Shown piece by piece: positions 39,512 to 51,339 of a stretch of DNA of 59,803 nt. The notes beneath the pieces were generated by a model. That model made no database searches and was not told the origin of the DNA. It saw only the letters and a program-made list of their open reading frames with translations. The stretch comes from Sphaerisporangium rufum (GTDB taxonomy: Bacteria > Actinomycetota > Actinomycetes > Streptosporangiales > Streptosporangiaceae): the NCBI RefSeq assembly GCF_016863395.1, contig NZ_BOOU01000095.1:1-59803 (forward strand). Reading direction: 5' to 3'. A program made the translations under genes and the position numbers. The first letter of the stretch is position 1; every line of letters starts with the position of its first letter.

Positions 39512-40786
39512 GTGAGCGAGTCAGCCGCCGCGGCGGACGCCGACGTCATCGTCGTCGGCGCCGGACCCGCGGGTTCGACCGCGGCCTTCTACCTCGCGCA
39601 GTCCGGATTCGACGTGCTGCTGCTGGAGAAGACCCGCTTCCCGCGCGAGAAGGTGTGCGGGGACGGGCTGACCCCGCGCGCCGTCAAGGAACTGATCGCC
39701 ATGGGCGTCGACATCGACGCCCCCGGCTGGATCAGGAACAAGGGGCTGCGCGTGGTCGCGGCCGGCCGCCGGCTGGAGCTGGCCTGGCCGGAGCTGTCCA
39801 GCTACCCCGACTTCGGGCTGGTGCGCACCCGGCTCGACTTCGACCAGATCGTGGCCGGCACCGCCGAGCGGGCCGGCGTCACCCTGCTGCAGGGGGTCAA
39901 CGTCACCGCCCCGGTGCTCGACCCGCGCAGCGGCCACGTGGTCGGTGTCACCGCCAAGAAGGACGGCGAGCCGGTCACCTACCGCTCGCGTCTGGTGGTC
40001 GCGGCGGACGGCAACTCCTCCCGGCTGTCGCTGGCCATGGGCCTGCACAAGCGCGACGACCGGCCGATGGGCGTGGCGGTGCGCACCTACTTCACCAGCC
40101 CCCGGCACGACGACGACTGGCTGGAGACCTGGCTGGAGCTGTGGGACACCGACGCCGACGGCGCCTCCCGGCTGCTGCCCGGCTACGGCTGGGTGTTCGG
40201 CGTGGGCGACGGCACCAGCAACGTCGGCCTCGGCCTGCTGAACACCAGCGCCGCCTTCCAGAACATCGACTACCGCGATCTGCTGCGCCGCTGGGTGAAG
40301 AACATGCCCTCGGAGTGGGGCTTCTCCGAGGCGAGCATGACCGGGCCGATCCGCGGCGCGGCGCTGCCCATGGCGTTCAACCGGCAGCCGCACTACGACC
40401 GGGGAATGCTGCTGGCCGGCGACTCCGGCGGCATGATCAACCCCTTCAACGGCGAGGGCATCGCCTACGCCATGGAGACCGGGCGGATCGCCGCCGACAC
40501 CATCGCCTCGGCGCTGTCGGGGACCACGGCCGCGCACCGCGAGCGCGTGCTGCGCGGTTACCCCCGCACGCTCAAGGACGCCTACGGTGGTTACTACACT
40601 CTCGGGCGGCTGTTCGTCGAGGCGATCGGGAGACCGGGCGTCATGGGGTTCCTCACCAGGCACGGGCTGCCGCACCCGACGCTGATGCGGTTCGCGCTGA
40701 AGCTCCTTGGTAACCTCACCGACCGGCGGGGCGACGCGTCGGACCGGATCATCAACGCCCTGTCCAAGATCGCGCCACCGGCATGA
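39512..40786 (+). CDS. Geranylgeranyl reductase family FAD protein (MenJ-like)
   Basis: This 424-residue flavoprotein has the FAD-binding motif VIVVGAGPAGSTAAFYLAQ, the family motif CGDGLTPRAVKEL and the second FAD site GMLLAGDSGGMINPFNGEGI. In mycobacteria the related MenJ saturates one isoprene unit of menaquinone; other members act on archaeal-type or chlorophyll isoprenoids. The position next to menG, a polyprenyl synthase and nuo supports action on menaquinone. GTG 39512 begins 53 bases after the Rex operator, and nuoA follows after 91 bases. Confidence 0.9.
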   Translation: MSESAAAADADVIVVGAGPAGSTAAFYLAQSGFDVLLLEKTRFPREKVCGDGLTPRAVKELIAMGVDIDAPGWIRNKGLRVVAAGRRLELAWPELSSYPDFGLVRTRLDFDQIVAGTAERAGVTLLQGVNVTAPVLDPRSGHVVGVTAKKDGEPVTYRSRLVVAADGNSSRLSLAMGLHKRDDRPMGVAVRTYFTSPRHDDDWLETWLELWDTDADGASRLLPGYGWVFGVGDGTSNVGLGLLNTSAAFQNIDYRDLLRRWVKNMPSEWGFSEASMTGPIRGAALPMAFNRQPHYDRGMLLAGDSGGMINPFNGEGIAYAMETGRIAADTIASALSGTTAAHRERVLRGYPRTLKDAYGGYYTLGRLFVEAIGRPGVMGFLTRHGLPHPTLMRFALKLLGNLTDRRGDASDRIINALSKIAPPA

Positions 40787-40823
40787 CACCGCACCCGGAA
40801 CGAAGATCGATGATCGCCCTTCC

Positions 40824-40829
40824 TAGACT
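40824..40829 (+). promoter_or_regulatory. Possible internal promoter before nuoA
   Basis: TAGACT repeats the -10 of the upstream Rex-controlled promoter and lies 49 bases before nuoA. No clear -35 is seen, so its activity is uncertain. Confidence 0.3.
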
Positions 40830-40877
40830 CAGCAACCGATCGACCGACGCTTCAGCGCCAAGAGGGGACGCATAGCG

Positions 40878-41237
40878 ATGGAACTGTACGTACCTATCCT
40901 GGTGCTCGCGGTCCTCGCGGCGGGCTTCGCCGTCTTCTCCGTGGGGATCGCGCCGTTCACCGGGCCCAAACGCTGGAACCGCGCCAAGCTCGACGCCTAC
41001 GAGTGCGGCATCGAGCCCACCCCGCAGCCTGTCGGCGGCGGCCGGTTCCCGTTGAAGTACATGATCACGGCGATGCTCTTCATCGTGTTCGACATCGAGA
41101 TCATCTTCCTTTATCCGTGGGCGGTCGCCTTCGACCAGCTCGGGGTCTTCGGACTGGTCGAGATGGTGCTGTTCATCGTCACCGTCCTGGTCGCGTACGC
41201 CTACGTGTGGCGCCGGCGCGGCCTGGACTGGGACTGA
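40878..41237 (+). CDS. nuoA: NADH-quinone oxidoreductase subunit A
   Basis: This 119-residue subunit of complex I has three membrane helices and the family loop YECGIEPTPQPVGGGRFPLKY, whose Cys region faces the quinone cavity. The second helix is ALMFIVFDIEIIFLYPWAV. The ATG follows GAGGGG. It begins a 14-gene nuo run in the canonical A-to-N order. Confidence 0.96.
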   Translation: MELYVPILVLAVLAAGFAVFSVGIAPFTGPKRWNRAKLDAYECGIEPTPQPVGGGRFPLKYMITAMLFIVFDIEIIFLYPWAVAFDQLGVFGLVEMVLFIVTVLVAYAYVWRRRGLDWD

Positions 41238-41276
41238 GAGGCGGCGTGCCGGAGGCGCGCGAGAGGAAGCACTGAG

Positions 41277-41828
41277 ATGGGTCTCGAAGAAAAACTGCCC
41301 AGCGGTTTCGTCCTGTCGACGGTCGAGCAGGCGGCCGGCTGGGCCCGCAAGAACTCCGTCTGGCCGGCGACGTTCGGCCTGGCCTGCTGCGCCATCGAGC
41401 TGATGGCGACCGGCGGTCCCAACCACGACCTGGCCCGGTTCGGCATGGAGCGGGCCTCGGCGTCGCCCCGCCAGGCCGACCTGATGATCGTGGCCGGCCG
41501 GCTCTCGCAGAAGATGGCACCGGTGCTGCGGCAGATCTACGACCAGATGGCCGAGCCCAAGTGGGTCATCGCCATGGGCGTGTGCGCCTCCAGCGGCGGC
41601 ATGTTCAACAACTACGCCATCGTGCAGGGCGTCGACCACGTGGTGCCGGTGGACATCTACCTGCCCGGCTGCCCGCCGCGTCCCGAGATGCTCATCGACT
41701 CCATCGTCAAGCTGCACGACAAGATCCAGAACATGAAGTTCGGCGCCCACCGCGCCAAGCAGATCGACGAGCTGGAGCGCCAGGCTCTGCGGTCGCTTCC
41801 GCTCATCGATCAGGGGAGCGCGAAATGA
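41277..41828 (+). CDS. nuoB: NADH-quinone oxidoreductase subunit B
   Basis: This 183-residue peripheral-arm subunit binds cluster N2, the last iron-sulfur cluster before quinone. Its Cys ligands are visible in [13 protein letters not shown] (tandem Cys), [10 protein letters not shown] and GCPPRPEML. It overlaps nuoC by four bases (ATGA). A GAGGAAG ribosome-binding site precedes the ATG. Confidence 0.97.
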   Translation: MGLEEKLPSGFVLSTVEQAAGWARKNSVWPATFGLACCAIELMATGGPNHDLARFGMERASASPRQADLMIVAGRLSQKMAPVLRQIYDQMAEPKWVIAMGVCASSGGMFNNYAIVQGVDHVVPVDIYLPGCPPRPEMLIDSIVKLHDKIQNMKFGAHRAKQIDELERQALRSLPLIDQGSAK

Positions 41829-42498
41829 GCAGCGACAACCTTCCCGGCGTGCCGGAGGAGCCGGTCGCCCGGCACGGCATGTTCGGCGTCACCGACTCCG
41901 GTGACACCTCCGGCTACGGCCGGCTGGTGGTGCGCCGCCCGCCGAAGGCGTCCAGCGCCCGGCCGTACGGCGAAGGGTTCGACGAGATCGCCGACGCCCT
42001 GGAGGCGGCCGCCGGGGACGCCTTCGGCGCCATGGTGGAACGCGTCGTGGTCGACCGCGGCGAGCTGACGCTGCACGTCGCCCGCGAGCACCTGGTCGAG
42101 CTGATGGCCCACCTGCGCGACGACCCGGCGCTGCGCTTCGAGCTGTCGCTCGGCGTCTCGGGCGTGCACTACCCGGCGGAGACCGGCGAGGAGCTGCGCG
42201 CGGTCTACCACCTGTGCTCGATCACGCACAACCGCCGGATGCGGGTGGAGGTGTCCTGCCCGGACGCCGACCCGCACATCCCCTCCACGGTCTCGGTGTA
42301 TCCCACCCACGACTGGCACGAGCGCGAGACCTACGACTTCTTCGGCATCGTCTTCGACGGCCACCCCGCGCTCACCCGGATCGAGATGCCCGACGACTGG
42401 GAGGGCCACCCCCAGCGCAAGGACTACCCGCTGGGCGGCATCCCGGTGGAGTACCGCGGCGCCACCATCCCCGCGCCGGACAACAGGAGGTCGTACGC

Positions 42499-42502
<4 letters not shown>
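41825..42502 (+). CDS. nuoC: NADH-quinone oxidoreductase subunit C
   Basis: This 225-residue subunit has the 30-kDa signature [18 protein letters not shown] followed by [20 protein letters not shown]. An acidic N-terminal extension of about 45 residues precedes the domain, as in other actinobacteria. ATG 41825 overlaps the nuoB stop; the frame is open further back only through composition. It overlaps nuoD by four bases. Confidence 0.96.
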
Positions 42503-43865
<1,363 letters not shown>

Positions 43866-43869
<4 letters not shown>

Positions 43870-44534
43870 CGAGCTACTCGCCGGAAGTCCGCGAGCGTCT
43901 GGAACGGGACGCCAAAGAGATCATCGGCCGCTATCCGCGCAGCCGCTCGGCGCTGCTGCCGCTGCTGCACCTGGTGCAGTCGGAGGAGGGCTACGTCTCC
44001 GACGCCGGGCAGGAGTTCTGCGCCGAGATGCTCGGCCTGAGCAAGGCCGAGGTCGTCGGGGTCTCCACCTTCTACACCATGTACAAGCGGCGTCCCGCCG
44101 GCGAGTACCACGTGGGCGTCTGCATCAACGCGCTGTGCGCGATCATGGGCGGCGACCAGATCTGGGACGAGCTCACCGAACACACCGGCATCGGCAACGG
44201 CGAGACCACCGCCGACGGCAAGGTCTCGCTGGAGCGGCTGGAGTGCAACGCCGCCTGCGACTTCGCCCCGGTGATGATGGTCAACTGGGAGTTCTTCGAC
44301 AACCAGGACCCCGAGTCGGCCAAGCGCCTGGTCGACGACCTGCGCGCCGGCAAGGAGGTCACGCCCACCCGTGGCCCGGGCCGGTTGTGCTCGTTCAAGG
44401 AGGCCTCGCGCGTGCTCGCCGGCCTGCCCGACGGCCTGGCGGGCGAGGGCCCGGCCGCGGCCGGCCCCTCCCTGGAGGGCCTGAAGATCGCCAAGGCGAA
44501 CGGCTGGACCGCACCGAAGGGGGCCTCGGAATGA
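43866..44534 (+). CDS. nuoE: NADH-quinone oxidoreductase subunit E
   Basis: This 222-residue thioredoxin-fold subunit holds the 2Fe-2S cluster N1a. Ligand Cys are in [13 protein letters not shown] and [17 protein letters not shown]-terminal tail of about 60 residues follows ([16 protein letters not shown]), typical of actinobacteria. The start GTG overlaps the nuoD stop; nuoF overlaps its end. Confidence 0.96.
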
Positions 44535-45820
44535 CCACGCTGACCCCGGTCCTCACCGCCAACTGGGACCGGGCCGACTCCTTCTCTCTGGCGGGTTACG
44601 GCGAGTACGCCGCCGCCAAGAAGGCGCTCGGCATGGAGCCGGACGCCATCATCAAGGCGGTCAAAGACTCCGGCCTGCGCGGCCGCGGCGGCGCCGGCTT
44701 CCCGACCGGCATGAAGTGGGGCTTCATCCCGCAGGGCGACGGCAAGCCGCACTACCTGGTGGTCAACGCCGACGAGTCCGAGCCGGGGACCTGCAAGGAC
44801 ATCCCGCTGATGATGGCCAACCCGCACTCGCTGGTCGAGGGCGTCATCATCACCTCCTACGCCATCCGGGCGAGCCAGGCCTTCATCTACATCCGCGGCG
44901 AGGTGCTGCACGTCGTCCGCCGGGTGCAGGCCGCGGTCCGCGAGGCCTACGAGAAGGGCTACCTGGGCCGCGACATCTTCGGCTCGGGCTACGACCTGGA
45001 GTTGGTCGTGCACAGCGGCGCCGGCGCCTACATCTGCGGCGAGGAGACGGCGCTGCTGGACTCCCTGGAGGGCTACCGGGGCCAGCCCCGGCTCAAGCCG
45101 CCCTTCCCCGCGGTGGCGGGCCTGTACGCCTGCCCGACCGTCATCAACAACGTCGAGTCGGTCGCCAGCGTGCCGAGCATCGTCGCCAACGGCGCCGACT
45201 GGTTCGCCGGGATGGGCACCGAGAAGTCCAAGGGCTTCGGCATCTTCTCGCTGAGCGGCCACGTCACCCGGCCCGGGCAGTACGAGGCGCCGCTCGGCAT
45301 CACCCTGCGCGAGCTGCTCGACATGGCCGGCGGCGTCCGCGCCGGGCACCGGCTGAAGTTCTGGACGCCGGGGGGCTCGTCCACCCCGATCTTCACCGAC
45401 GAGCACCTGGACGTCCCGCTGGACTTCGAGTCGGTGGGCGCCAAGGGCTCGATGCTCGGCACCCGGGCCCTGCAGATCTTCGACGAGACCACCTGCGTGG
45501 TGCGGGCGGTCCTGCGGTGGACCGAGTTCTACGCCCACGAGTCCTGCGGCAAGTGCACCCCCTGCCGGGAGGGCACCTACTGGCTCAAGCAGGTGCTCCG
45601 GCGGCTGGAGAAGGGCCAGGGCACCGAGGACGACCTGACCACGATCACCGACATCGCGGACAACATCCTGGGCCGGTCGTTCTGCGCGCTCGGCGACGGC
45701 GCCACCAGCCCGATCCACTCGTCGGTGAAGTACTTCCGCGACGAATACCTCAAGCACTTCGAGATCGGCGGGTGTCCGTTCGACCGGGCGGCGTCCACCG
45801 TGTGGGGGGCCGGCGAATGA
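44531..45820 (+). CDS. nuoF: NADH-quinone oxidoreductase subunit F
   Basis: This 429-residue subunit binds NADH, FMN and one 4Fe-4S cluster (N3). NADH/FMN motifs are [18 protein letters not shown] and [32 protein letters not shown] follows. Cluster ligands are in [15 protein letters not shown] and the later [10 protein letters not shown]. It overlaps nuoE and nuoG by four bases. Confidence 0.97.
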   Translation: MTTLTPVLTANWDRADSFSLAGYGEYAAAKKALGMEPDAIIKAVKDSGLRGRGGAGFPTGMKWGFIPQGDGKPHYLVVNADESEPGTCKDIPLMMANPHSLVEGVIITSYAIRASQAFIYIRGEVLHVVRRVQAAVREAYEKGYLGRDIFGSGYDLELVVHSGAGAYICGEETALLDSLEGYRGQPRLKPPFPAVAGLYACPTVINNVESVASVPSIVANGADWFAGMGTEKSKGFGIFSLSGHVTRPGQYEAPLGITLRELLDMAGGVRAGHRLKFWTPGGSSTPIFTDEHLDVPLDFESVGAKGSMLGTRALQIFDETTCVVRAVLRWTEFYAHESCGKCTPCREGTYWLKQVLRRLEKGQGTEDDLTTITDIADNILGRSFCALGDGATSPIHSSVKYFRDEYLKHFEIGGCPFDRAASTVWGAGE

Positions 45821-48288
45821 CCGTTCAGACCTCGCCTGAGGGACAGGTCGAGCAGCCCGTCGAGATGGTGAACCTCACCATCGACGGGTTCCGGATCGCG
45901 GTGCCGAAGGGCACCCTGCTGATCCGGGCCGCCGAGCTGCTCGGCATCCAGATCCCCCGGTTCTGCGACCACCCGCTGCTCGACCCGGTCGGCGCCTGCC
46001 GGCAGTGCCTGGTCAGCATCGAGGGCATGCCCAAGCCGGCCGCCTCCTGCACCATCGTGTGCACCGAGGGCATGGTCGTGCAGACCCAGCTCACCTCGCC
46101 GGTCGCCGAGAAGGCCCAGCGCGGCGTCATGGAGATGCTGCTGGTCAACCATCCCCTGGACTGCCCGGTCTGCGACAAGGGCGGCGAGTGCCCCCTGCAG
46201 AACCAGGCGATGTCCAACGGGCAGGGCGAGACCCGGTTCGAAGAGACCAAGCGCACCTTCGAAAAGCCCATCCCGCTGTCCACCGAGGTGCTGCTGGACC
46301 GGGAGCGCTGCGTGCAGTGCGCCCGCTGCATTCGGTTCTCCGATGAGATCGCCGGCGACCCGTTCATCGACTTCTTCGAGCGCGGCGCCGCCGAGCAGGT
46401 CGGCGTGGCGGACGGCGAGCCCTTCCAGTCCTACTTCTCCGGCAACACCGTGCAGATCTGCCCGGTGGGCGCGCTCACCGGCGCCGCGTACCGCTTCCGT
46501 GCCCGGCCGTTCGACCTGGTGTCGACGCCGAGCGCCTGCGAGCACTGCGCGAGCGGCTGCGAGCTGCGCACCGACCACCGGCGCGGCCGGGTCACCCGCC
46601 GGCTGGCCGGCGACGACCCGCAGGTCAACGAGGAGTGGAACTGCGACAAGGGCCGCTGGGCCTTCGCCTACGCCACCCAGCCCGACCGGCTGCGCAACCC
46701 GCTGGTGCGCGACGAGGAGGGCCTGCTGCGGCCCGCCTCCTGGCCCGAGGCGCTCACCGCGGCGGCCGAGGGGCTGGCCCGGGCACGCGGCCGGGCCGGC
46801 GTGCTGGTCGGGGGCCGGGTGACCGTGGAGGACGCCTACGCCTACGCCAAGTTCGCCCGGATCGCGCTCGGCACCAACGACATCGACTTCCGGGCCCGCC
46901 CGCTGTCGGCGGAGGAGACCGGTTTCCTGGCGCACGCGGTGGCCGGCAAGGGCATCGAGGTCTCCTACGCCGACCTGGAGCAGGCCCCGGCCGTGCTGCT
47001 GGCCGGGTTCGAGCCCGAGGACGAGTCGCCCATCGTCTTCCTGCGCCTGCGCAAGGCGTGGCGCAAGAAGGGGCTGCGCGTCTTCTCGGTCGCGCCGTTC
47101 GCCTCCACCGGCCTGGCCAAGATGGGCGGCACGCTGATCCGCGCGCTGCCCGGCGCCGAGGCCGAGGCGCTCGGCGACCTGGTGTCCGGCGACAGGCCCG
47201 CCGCCGAGGCGCTCAAGCTGCCCGGCGCGGTCATCATGGTCGGCGAGCGGCTGGCCACCTCGCCCGGCGCGCTGTCGGCGGTGCTCCGGCTGGCCGCCGC
47301 CACCGGCGCCCGGACGGCCTGGGTGCCCCGCCGGGCCGGCGAGCGCGGTGCCATCGAGGCCGGCGCGCTGCCCGGCACCCTGCCCATCGGCCGCCCGGCC
47401 GGCGACGAGTCGGCCCGGGCCGAGGTGGCCCGCGCCTGGAACGTCGCCGAGCTGCCGGCCGCGCCCGGCCGGGACACCGACGGCATCCTCGCCGCCGCGC
47501 TGGCCGGCGAGCTGGACGCGCTGGTGGTCGGCGGCGTCGACCCCTACGACCTGGCCGATCCGCAGGCCGCGCTGGCCGCGCTGGAGAACACCCCGTTCAT
47601 CGTCTCGCTGGAGATGCGCGCCAGCGCGGTCACCGACCGCGCCGACGTGGTCCTGCCGGTCGCGGCGGTGCAGGAGAAGAGCGGCACGTTCGTCGACTGG
47701 GAGGGCCGCGGCCGCTCCTTCGAGCGCGCCATCGAGGTGCCCGGCGTGCTCAGCGACCTGCGGGCGCTGGCCGCGCTCGGCGACCACCTGGACGTGCACC
47801 TCGGCCTGCCGGACCCGGCCGCGGCCCGCCGCGAGCTGGCGGCGCTCGGCGCCTGGCGCGGCGTCCGCCCGCCCGTCCCGTCGGCCGGCGGCGGCACCAC
47901 CGCGGTTCCCGGTCCCGGGGAGGCGGTGCTGGCGAGCTGGCACCTGCTGCTGGACGCCGGCCGGCTGCAGGACGGCGAGCCGTATCTGGCGGGCACCGCC
48001 CGCGTGGTGGAGGCGCTGGTGTCGGAGGCCACCGCCGCCGAGATCGGCGCCGTCGACGGCGGTAAGGTCGACCTGGCCACCGAGGCCGGTACGATCACGC
48101 TGCCGGTGCGGCTGGCCGACCTGCCCGACCGCGTGGTGTGGGTGCCGTGGAACTCTCCCGGCTGCTCGGTCACCCGCGACCTGCACGCCGTGCCGGGTGA
48201 CGTGGTGAGGCTGCGGGCCGGCGGCCAGGTCGTGCGCGAGACGGCCGGCGTCGTGCCGCCCGCCCGCGAAGCGGATGAGGAGCGGTGA
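45817..48288 (+). CDS. nuoG: NADH-quinone oxidoreductase subunit G
   Basis: This 823-residue subunit carries several iron-sulfur clusters. The N-terminal 2Fe-2S site is [15 protein letters not shown] with a later Cys; a His-Cys 4Fe-4S site is [34 protein letters not shown] follows. A molybdopterin-type domain begins with [18 protein letters not shown], whose fourth Cys in EWNCDKGRW could form the extra cluster N7. The rest is a degenerate molybdopterin fold. It overlaps nuoF and nuoH. Confidence 0.96.
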   Translation: MTVQTSPEGQVEQPVEMVNLTIDGFRIAVPKGTLLIRAAELLGIQIPRFCDHPLLDPVGACRQCLVSIEGMPKPAASCTIVCTEGMVVQTQLTSPVAEKAQRGVMEMLLVNHPLDCPVCDKGGECPLQNQAMSNGQGETRFEETKRTFEKPIPLSTEVLLDRERCVQCARCIRFSDEIAGDPFIDFFERGAAEQVGVADGEPFQSYFSGNTVQICPVGALTGAAYRFRARPFDLVSTPSACEHCASGCELRTDHRRGRVTRRLAGDDPQVNEEWNCDKGRWAFAYATQPDRLRNPLVRDEEGLLRPASWPEALTAAAEGLARARGRAGVLVGGRVTVEDAYAYAKFARIALGTNDIDFRARPLSAEETGFLAHAVAGKGIEVSYADLEQAPAVLLAGFEPEDESPIVFLRLRKAWRKKGLRVFSVAPFASTGLAKMGGTLIRALPGAEAEALGDLVSGDRPAAEALKLPGAVIMVGERLATSPGALSAVLRLAAATGARTAWVPRRAGERGAIEAGALPGTLPIGRPAGDESARAEVARAWNVAELPAAPGRDTDGILAAALAGELDALVVGGVDPYDLADPQAALAALENTPFIVSLEMRASAVTDRADVVLPVAAVQEKSGTFVDWEGRGRSFERAIEVPGVLSDLRALAALGDHLDVHLGLPDPAAARRELAALGAWRGVRPPVPSAGGGTTAVPGPGEAVLASWHLLLDAGRLQDGEPYLAGTARVVEALVSEATAAEIGAVDGGKVDLATEAGTITLPVRLADLPDRVVWVPWNSPGCSVTRDLHAVPGDVVRLRAGGQVVRETAGVVPPAREADEER

Positions 48289-49664
48289 ACGACCAGATGA
48301 ACACGACCGCGCTGGCACTTCTGGCGGCCGATCCCGACCAGCCCACCCTTGCCGACTTCGGCAAGGATCCCCTGTGGATCTCCATCATCAAGGCGTTGTT
48401 CATCTTCGTCTTCCTGATGCTCGGCGTGCTGTTCGGGGTGTGGACCGAGCGCAAGCTCATCTCCCGGATGCAGCACCGCTACGGCCCCAACCGGGCCGGC
48501 AAGTTCGGCCTGCTGCAGTCGGTGGCCGACGGGATCAAGATGGGCCTGAAGGAGGACATCCTGCCGCGGACGGTGGACAAGGTCGTCTACGTCCTGGCCC
48601 CGATCCTCATCGCGGTGCCCGCCTTCCTGTCCTTCTCGATCATCCCGTTCGGCCCGATCGTCTCGATGTTCGGGGTGCGTACGCCGCTGCAGCTCACCGA
48701 CCTGCCGGTCGCGGTGCTGGTGGTGCTGGCGATGGCCTCGATCGGGGTGTACGGCGTCGTGCTGGCCGGCTGGGGCTCGCGGTCTCCGTACGCCGTCCTC
48801 GGCGGGCTGCGCTCGACCGCCCAGGTGATCTCCTACGAGATCGCGATGGGCCTGTCGTTCGTCGCGGTGTTCCTGTTCGCCGGCACCCTGTCCACCTCCG
48901 AGATCGTCGCCAAGCAGGCGTCCGGCGGCACCTGGCAGGTGGGCGGGCTGGACGTCCCGCTGCCGTCCTGGTACGCGATCCTGCTGATCCCGTCCTTCCT
49001 GATCTACGTGATCACCATGCTGGGCGAGACCAACCGGGTGCCGTTCGACCTGCCGGAGGGCGAGGGCGAGCTGGTCGGCGGGTTCCACACCGAGTACTCC
49101 TCCTCGCTGAAGTTCGCGATGTTCATGCTGGCGGAGTACGTCAACATCTTCACCGTCTCCGGGCTGTGCATCACGCTGTTCCTCGGCGGCTGGCGGGCCC
49201 CGTGGCCCATCTCGCTGTGGGACGGGGCCAACAGCGGCTGGTGGCCGATGCTGTGGTTCTTCGCCAAGCTGGTCCTGCTGTTCGCCTTCTTCGTCTGGGT
49301 GCGCGCCTCGCTGCCGCGCATCCGCTACGACCAGCTGATGGCGTTCGGCTGGAAGATCCTCATTCCGCTCAACCTGGCGTGGATCCTGCTGGTGGCCACC
49401 GTCCGGGCCACCCGGATCCAGGGCGCCGACCGCACTCTGGTGCTGGTCATCGCGGCCGTCGTCGTGGTGGGGTGTCTGGCGATCTACTTCCGCTTCGACA
49501 CGGTCAACCAGCGCCGGCGGGAGGCCAGGGCCGCCGAGGCCCAGGCCGAGTTCGAGCAACTGCGTGCGGAGCCGACCGCCGGCGGGTTCCCGGTTCCGGC
49601 GCTGGACCTGCCGCACTACCACGGCGTCAACGGACGCAAGGAGGTCCCCAGTGGGACTAACTGA
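48285..49664 (+). CDS. nuoH: NADH-quinone oxidoreductase subunit H
   Basis: This 459-residue membrane subunit has eight helices and forms the quinone channel entrance. Visible are [20 protein letters not shown] and [20 protein letters not shown], with the Glu-rich loop of the family. The C-terminal tail of about 65 residues is charged and specific to actinobacteria. The GTG start overlaps nuoG; its end overlaps nuoI by 14 bases. Confidence 0.97.
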   Translation: MNDQMNTTALALLAADPDQPTLADFGKDPLWISIIKALFIFVFLMLGVLFGVWTERKLISRMQHRYGPNRAGKFGLLQSVADGIKMGLKEDILPRTVDKVVYVLAPILIAVPAFLSFSIIPFGPIVSMFGVRTPLQLTDLPVAVLVVLAMASIGVYGVVLAGWGSRSPYAVLGGLRSTAQVISYEIAMGLSFVAVFLFAGTLSTSEIVAKQASGGTWQVGGLDVPLPSWYAILLIPSFLIYVITMLGETNRVPFDLPEGEGELVGGFHTEYSSSLKFAMFMLAEYVNIFTVSGLCITLFLGGWRAPWPISLWDGANSGWWPMLWFFAKLVLLFAFFVWVRASLPRIRYDQLMAFGWKILIPLNLAWILLVATVRATRIQGADRTLVLVIAAVVVVGCLAIYFRFDTVNQRRREARAAEAQAEFEQLRAEPTAGGFPVPALDLPHYHGVNGRKEVPSGTN

Positions 49665-50166
49665 TTTCCTGAACCCGGTCAAGGGGTTCGGCGTCACCTT
49701 CCACCACATGTTCAAGAAGCCGGTGACGACCAACTACCCGGAGGAGAAGCGGCCCACCGCGCCCCGGTTCCACGGTCGCCACCAGCTGAACCGGTGGCCG
49801 GACGGGCTGGAGAAGTGCGTCGGCTGCGAGCTGTGCGCCTGGGCCTGCCCGGCGGACGCGATCTTCGTGGAGGGTGCCGACAACACCGACGAGGAGCGTT
49901 ACTCGCCGGGCGAGCGGTACGGCCGGACGTACCAGATCAACTATCTGCGGTGCATCCTGTGCGGCCTGTGCATCGAGGCGTGCCCGACGCGCGCGCTGAC
50001 GATGACCAACGAGTACGAGCTGGCGAACACCAGCCGGGAGAATCTCATCTACACCAAGGAGATGCTCCTCGCGCCGCTGGCTCCCGGCATGGAGGCGCCG
50101 CCGCACCCCATGCGCCTCGGCGAGACCGAAGAGGACTACTACCGGTTGGGCCGTAGCAATGGGTGA
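49651..50166 (+). CDS. nuoI: NADH-quinone oxidoreductase subunit I
   Basis: This 171-residue ferredoxin-type subunit holds two 4Fe-4S clusters (N6a, N6b): [12 protein letters not shown] (about residue 52) and [12 protein letters not shown] (about residue 92). The start is GTG 49651 behind an ideal AAGGAGGT ribosome-binding site, inside the end of nuoH. It overlaps nuoJ by eight bases. Confidence 0.97.
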   Translation: MGLTDFLNPVKGFGVTFHHMFKKPVTTNYPEEKRPTAPRFHGRHQLNRWPDGLEKCVGCELCAWACPADAIFVEGADNTDEERYSPGERYGRTYQINYLRCILCGLCIEACPTRALTMTNEYELANTSRENLIYTKEMLLAPLAPGMEAPPHPMRLGETEEDYYRLGRSNG

Positions 50167-51037
50167 AACGATCACGTTCTGGGTGCTGGCGGTCGTCTCG
50201 GTGGCCGCCGCGTTCGGGCTCGTCTTCAGCCGCAAGGCGGTGTACTCCGCGCTCATGCTGGGCGTGGTGATGCTCTCGCTGGCGGTGCTCTACGCCGTGC
50301 AGGACGCCCCGTTCCTCGCCGTGGTGCAGATCATCGTCTACACCGGCGCCGTCATGATGCTCTTCCTGTTCGTACTGATGCTGGTCGGGGTGGACTCCTC
50401 CGACTCGCTGGTGGAGACGATCAAGGGGCAGCGATTCTGGGCGTTCGTCGCGGGCCTCGGGTTCGCCGTCCTGCTGGCGGTGGGCATCGGCAACGCGGTG
50501 GTGGGCGACGCCACCGGCCTGGCGGCGGCCAACGCCGAAGGCGGCAACGTCCAGGGGCTGGCCAAGCTGATCTTCACCCGGTACGTGTTCGCGTTCGAGG
50601 TCACCTCGGCGCTGCTCATCACCGCCGCGCTCGGCGCGATGGTGCTGGCGCACCGCGAGCGCTCCGAGCCCAAGGCCACCCAGAAGGACCTGGCCCGGGC
50701 GCGGTTCCTGGGCGACCACCCGACCCCGCTGCCCGGCCCCGGCACCTACGCCCGGCACAACGCCATCGACATGCCGGCCCTGCTGCCGGACGGCTCGGTG
50801 TCGGAGCTGTCGGTCAACCGGGTCATCGCCCGGCACGACGTGGAGACCGGCCGGCTGCCGGAGAACGCGCGGCTGGCCGCGGCGATCCGGCAGGTCGCCG
50901 CGCACGGCCCGCGCACCGAGCAGCCCAAGGTGGTGCAGGCCGTCGCCGAGCCCGCCGAGGTGCCGGTGGCGGCCGAGGACGACCCCCCCACGGCCGCGCG
51001 GCCCGCGGGCACCCCCGTCGAGGAGGAAGGCAAGTGA
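50159..51037 (+). CDS. nuoJ: NADH-quinone oxidoreductase subunit J
   Basis: This 292-residue membrane subunit has five helices in its first 170 residues, including the [20 protein letters not shown] helix and [18 protein letters not shown] with the pi-bulge region. A long hydrophilic C-terminal extension (about 110 residues, acidic at the end) follows, usual in actinobacterial NuoJ. It overlaps nuoK by four bases (GTGA). Confidence 0.95.
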   Translation: MGETITFWVLAVVSVAAAFGLVFSRKAVYSALMLGVVMLSLAVLYAVQDAPFLAVVQIIVYTGAVMMLFLFVLMLVGVDSSDSLVETIKGQRFWAFVAGLGFAVLLAVGIGNAVVGDATGLAAANAEGGNVQGLAKLIFTRYVFAFEVTSALLITAALGAMVLAHRERSEPKATQKDLARARFLGDHPTPLPGPGTYARHNAIDMPALLPDGSVSELSVNRVIARHDVETGRLPENARLAAAIRQVAAHGPRTEQPKVVQAVAEPAEVPVAAEDDPPTAARPAGTPVEEEGK

Positions 51038-51330
51038 CCACCCACTACCTGGTGCTCTCCGCGCTGCTGTTCGCCATCGGCGGCATCGGGGTGCTCGTCC
51101 GGCGCAACGCCATCGTGGTGTTCATGTGCGTCGAGCTGATGCTCAACGCCTGCAACCTGGCCTTCGTCGCCTTCGCCCGGCAGCACGGCAACCTCCAGGG
51201 CCAGATCATCGCGTTCTTCGTCATGGTCGTCGCAGCCGCCGAGGTCGTCGTCGGCCTGGCGATCATCGTGACGATCTTCCGAACCCGCAGGTCCGCGTCG
51301 GTGGACGACGCCAACCTGCTGAAGTACTAA
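51034..51330 (+). CDS. nuoK: NADH-quinone oxidoreductase subunit K
   Basis: This 98-residue three-helix subunit carries the conserved Glu of the proton pathway in [14 protein letters not shown], and a second Glu in [13 protein letters not shown]. The GTG start follows AGGAAGG. It is one of the smallest conserved complex I proteins, and its length is normal. Confidence 0.97.
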   Translation: MTTHYLVLSALLFAIGGIGVLVRRNAIVVFMCVELMLNACNLAFVAFARQHGNLQGQIIAFFVMVVAAAEVVVGLAIIVTIFRTRRSASVDDANLLKY

Positions 51331-51339
51331 GAGGTGGCC

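Noticed and set aside
45577-48318. Very long open frame on the minus strand across nuoG
   Set aside because: It is the mirror of a GC-rich coding frame. Its product has low-complexity composition and no motif, while nuoG is certain.
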